Made by a program: the position numbers and the translations under genes
Part shown: one piece after another, positions 62,015 through 64,000 of the stretch
How the letters are laid out: every line of letters begins with the position of its first letter
Position numbering within the stretch: position 1 is the stretch's first letter
Assembly (NCBI GenBank): GCA_963766995.1
Contig: CAVYCE010000002.1
Span: 484,841-548,840, forward strand
DNA length: 64,000 bases
From: Bog-473 sp963766995
GTDB lineage: Bacteria > Actinomycetota > Acidimicrobiia > Acidimicrobiales > RAAP-2
Direction: 5' to 3'
Notes under the pieces: model-generated
Told to the model about the DNA's origin: nothing
The model's input: the letters and a program-made list of their open reading frames with translations, nothing else
Database searches by the model: none

Positions 62015-62764
62015 TTATGTCGCTACTCGGCCTCCATCGACCGCAAGAGTGACGCCGTGGACGAAACTGGCGTCATCACTGGCCAGGAAGACGATGGCCG
62101 CAGCCAGTTCCTCGGGCGCAGCGACTCGACCCGCTGGTGCGAGCGCTGCGAGCTGGTTCACCATTTCTTCGGGGACTGCTTCCATCATGCGGGTGTGAGT
62201 CGGGCCGGGGGCAACGGCGTTGACCCGAACACCACTTGGGCCGTATTCGGCGGCCCAGGCCTTCGTCAACAGTTCGAGGGCTGCCCGGCTGGCGCCATAG
62301 AGAGCCATGCCGGCCTGTCCGAAGCTGGCGACCATCGTGGAGATGTTGACGATCGAACCCCATCCGCGTTCGGCCATGGCTGGCGCCAGTGACGCGACGA
62401 GGAAGAACGGAATCTTGACGTTCAGGGCAAAGGTCTCGTCGAACTCCGCTTCGGTGGCTGCGTTGCTTGGTCCGAGCAAGGCGACGCCAGCGTTGTTGAT
62501 GAGGATGTCGACGTGACCGTGGCCTGCCTCGGTGGCCCACTCGACCAGGTCATGGGCCGATTCGAGGTCGCTCAACGTAGTGAGCCGGAAAGCCGCGCTG
62601 CCGCCGCTGCCTTCGATCTCGGCGACCACGCCTTTGGCTCGTTGTCCGTCTCGCCCGACTACCAGTACGTGAGCGCCGCGGGCGGCCAAGGCGAGGGCTG
62701 TTGCCTGACCGATCCCGCTGGTCGAGCCTGTTACCAGAGCTGTCTTGCCTTTTAAGTCAGTCAT
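62015..62764 (-). CDS. Short-chain dehydrogenase (classical SDR)
   Basis: A 249-aa classical SDR. Motifs: TGSTSGIGQATALALAARG, NNAGVALLG, NISTM then Y-x3-R in ALYGASRAAL, where Arg stands in for the usual catalytic Lys. N-terminal and cofactor parts are normal. The YxxxR change may weaken activity or mark a different role. Divergent from the TetR gene and likely its target through the two operators between them. Confidence 0.9.
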   Translation of the reverse strand: MTDLKGKTALVTGSTSGIGQATALALAARGAHVLVVGRDGQRAKGVVAEIEGSGGSAAFRLTTLSDLESAHDLVEWATEAGHGHVDILINNAGVALLGPSNAATEAEFDETFALNVKIPFFLVASLAPAMAERGWGSIVNISTMVASFGQAGMALYGASRAALELLTKAWAAEYGPSGVRVNAVAPGPTHTRMMEAVPEEMVNQLAALAPAGRVAAPEELAAAIVFLASDDASFVHGVTLAVDGGRVAT

Positions 62765-62790
62765 TCGTTGTTTGGCCTCTCAATCAAAAC

Positions 62791-62806
62791 TGGGTTATAT
62801 AACTCA
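62791..62806. promoter_or_regulatory. TetR operator 1
   Basis: TGGGTTATATAACTCA, a 16-bp dyad with one mismatch in the arms. It lies 27 bp before the divergent SDR start. Confidence 0.7.
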
Positions 62807-62822
62807 GTATTGCACATCAAAA

Positions 62823-62838
62823 TGGGTTGTCAAACCCA
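62823..62838. promoter_or_regulatory. TetR operator 2
   Basis: TGGGTTGTCAAACCCA, arms TGGGTT/AACCCA. Its centre is 32 bp (three helical turns) from that of operator 1, so two dimers would sit on the same face. It is just upstream of the tetR -10 TAGGAT (62848-62853). Confidence 0.72.
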
Positions 62839-62860
62839 AAATATTGATAGGATTGGATGC

Positions 62861-63466
62861 ATGGTGAACGAGACGAGCGATCGGCCGAAGCTCACCCCCA
62901 AGGGAGAACGCACCCGGGCACGAATAGTGGAGGAGGCCGCCGCTCTGATCCATGAGCGCGGGGTGGCGGCCACCACCTTGGAGGACGTCAAGGTGGCAGC
63001 GGAAGTCAGCGGCTCGCAGATGTACCACTACTTTCCCGATAAGGACGAACTCGTGCAGGCGGTCATCGACTACCAGGCCGAGACCATCGTCAATCGCCAG
63101 CGGCAGGTGCTCAGCAGCGCGAACGGAGTCGAAGCCTGGCGAAAAATGGTGATCACCGCAGCGAAGCGCACACAGGCAAAAGGGGGCTGCCAACTTGGCT
63201 CGCTCGTTGGTCAACTCGCCGAGAATGACCCCGAGGCCCGGGCGCTCATCGCCGCAGGGTTCGATCAATGGGCAGCCGCTATCGGCGATGGGCTGAGATC
63301 CCTTCATGCCGACGGGAATCTCCCGTCCGGCATCGACCCGGACGACCTCGCTACGGCTCTGCTCGCCACCCTCCAAGGAGGACTTCTACTCGCCCAGGTA
63401 CAGCAGAGTCCCCGTCCGTTCGAAATTGCGATCAATACCTTCTTCGCTCTTACCTTTGGCAAATGA
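62861..63466 (+). CDS. TetR-family repressor
   Basis: A 201-aa regulator. The N-terminal HTH is RIVEEAAALIHERGVAATTLEDVKVAAEVSGSQMYHYFPDK (split: GVAATTLEDVKVAAEVSGSQ and MYHYFPDK). The C-terminal part (GCQLGSLVGQLAENDPEARALI, split) is typical of the YxaF/LmrA group. ATG 62861 is preceded by TAGGAT seven bases up (leaderless). It overlaps the SRPBCC gene and faces the SDR, which it probably represses. Confidence 0.92.
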   Translation: MVNETSDRPKLTPKGERTRARIVEEAAALIHERGVAATTLEDVKVAAEVSGSQMYHYFPDKDELVQAVIDYQAETIVNRQRQVLSSANGVEAWRKMVITAAKRTQAKGGCQLGSLVGQLAENDPEARALIAAGFDQWAAAIGDGLRSLHADGNLPSGIDPDDLATALLATLQGGLLLAQVQQSPRPFEIAINTFFALTFGK

Positions 63467-63816
63467 GCCCAAGCCGGGGACTCGCCAAGATGAACGAGAA
63501 TTTCGTGACAGACCCTCGCGTGGGAGAGATGTTCCACCTCGATCTCGACGGGACGGCGTTTGTCGGCTGCTACCTCGAAGTAGATCCCCCGCACCGCATG
63601 CTGCTGAGGTGGGACCGACAAGGGGCCGATACCGCGACACCGGCACCTACATTGATTGAGATCACGTTCACCCCGACGGGTGACGGTACAAATGTGAGGG
63701 TGCAATTCTCCGGGTTAAGTTCGGAGGATGCCACGTTCTATCCGCAACTCTGGGCGCGCCACCTTGACCGGATTGCAGCTTCCTTCGCTGGCGCCGAACC
63801 CGCGCATGGCAACTGA
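63463..63816 (+). CDS. SRPBCC/AHSA1-type protein, N-terminus short
   Basis: A 117-aa protein with the C-terminal two thirds of an AHSA1 (START-like) domain: GTAFVGCYLEVDPPHRMLLRW, LIEITFTPTGDGTNVRVQF and the final helix WARHLDRIAASFAG. The first strand and helix of the fold (about 35 residues) are missing. ATG 63463 overlaps the tetR stop, so it is translated, but the domain is incomplete. It may be a truncated gene fused onto the tetR unit. Confidence 0.75.
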   Translation: MSPSRGLAKMNENFVTDPRVGEMFHLDLDGTAFVGCYLEVDPPHRMLLRWDRQGADTATPAPTLIEITFTPTGDGTNVRVQFSGLSSEDATFYPQLWARHLDRIAASFAGAEPAHGN

Positions 63817-63873
63817 GGCCGTTGTCTCAGCCCTCATGCAGCCGTGCTCGCATGGTTTCACCGAGCTTGCGCG

Positions 63874-63998
63874 GCGAGTTGAACCCGAAAACTGCGGAGG
63901 ATTCCGCTATACGGCATTTCACTGCTTTTCACCACATCGCATTACGCCTCTAGGCACGAACCGGGTGACTTTGGGGAGCCAAATGGGGAGCCACGCAG
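63874..63998 (+). repeat. 125-bp repeat with 26-bp direct repeat copy 3, running to the window end
   Basis: Starts GCGAGTTGAACCCGAAAAC and ends with the 26-bp repeat (63973-63998, GGGGAGCCAAATGGGGAGCC plus ACGCAG). It aligns over its length with 55202-55325. Whether the second inverted arm and GCGAAC units follow cannot be seen. Confidence 0.85.
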
Positions 63999-64000
63999 AG

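Overview
The window is high-GC DNA from an actinobacterium. Pointers are the GC-rich third codon positions, frequent GTG starts, several genes whose start codon sits 6-8 nt after a TANNNT -10 box (leaderless transcription), a DUF222/HNH endonuclease, an F420-type luciferase-like oxidoreductase and an actinobacterial-type (group 1h) [NiFe] hydrogenase. The fatty-acid and CoA gene content would fit an acidimicrobial-type lineage, but species cannot be read from the sequence.

Region 1 (1-17.7 kb) is a nearly complete high-affinity hydrogenase locus. hypB (partial) and hypA run leftward. A Fur-type regulator and a double-PAS protein run rightward. A leftward pair follows: a PadR regulator joined to a YceI domain, then a small GYxxGxxAG protein. 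The long rightward operon begins at 3582: small and large subunits, a NifU-type Fe-S protein, three uncharacterised cluster proteins, the maturation protease, two tiny single-helix membrane proteins, a second YceI protein, hypC, a second GYxxGxxAG protein, hypD, hypF, a SIS/HypC-like fusion, a SIS-domain protein and hypE. Many junctions are 4-bp ATGA overlaps. The enzyme has no Tat signal. It keeps the Cys-x-x-Asp proximal cluster signature expected for O2-insensitive oxidation of trace H2.

Region 2 (17.7-48 kb) is mostly acyl-CoA, aldehyde and small-molecule metabolism. It holds an RraA-like aldolase, a ThuA-like protein, a zinc alcohol dehydrogenase, a PEP-mutase-family lyase, SDRs, acyl-CoA dehydrogenases, thiolases, an HMG-CoA-synthase/OB-fold fusion, DUF35 protein, acyl-CoA ligase, acetyl-CoA synthetase, a thioesterase and an LLM oxidoreductase. 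Five copies of an 18-bp palindrome (core TGACAC-nn-GTGTCA) lie in front of these units and define a candidate regulon. Between about 25.6 and 33.1 kb four consecutive loci carry some 13 reading-frame breaks with otherwise intact protein sequence. This looks more like local sequence error than decay.

Region 3 (48.2-64 kb) starts at a tRNA-Lys(CTT) gene and is accessory. Three 26-bp direct repeats (48293, 55300, 63973) cut it into two modules. The first has GNAT, methyltransferase, a frame-broken fructosamine-kinase-like gene, a tyrosine phosphatase, orphan proteins and an IS3 element flanked by two apparently truncated genes. The second has a DUF4118 protein, a Na/Ca-exchanger-family protein, a ClC channel with its MarR regulator, two SDRs, a DUF1330 protein and a TetR/SRPBCC pair with its own twin operators. 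A 323-bp element at 55.2-55.5 kb, bounded by inverted repeats and holding 10-bp-phased GCGAAC repeats, sits at the module junction.
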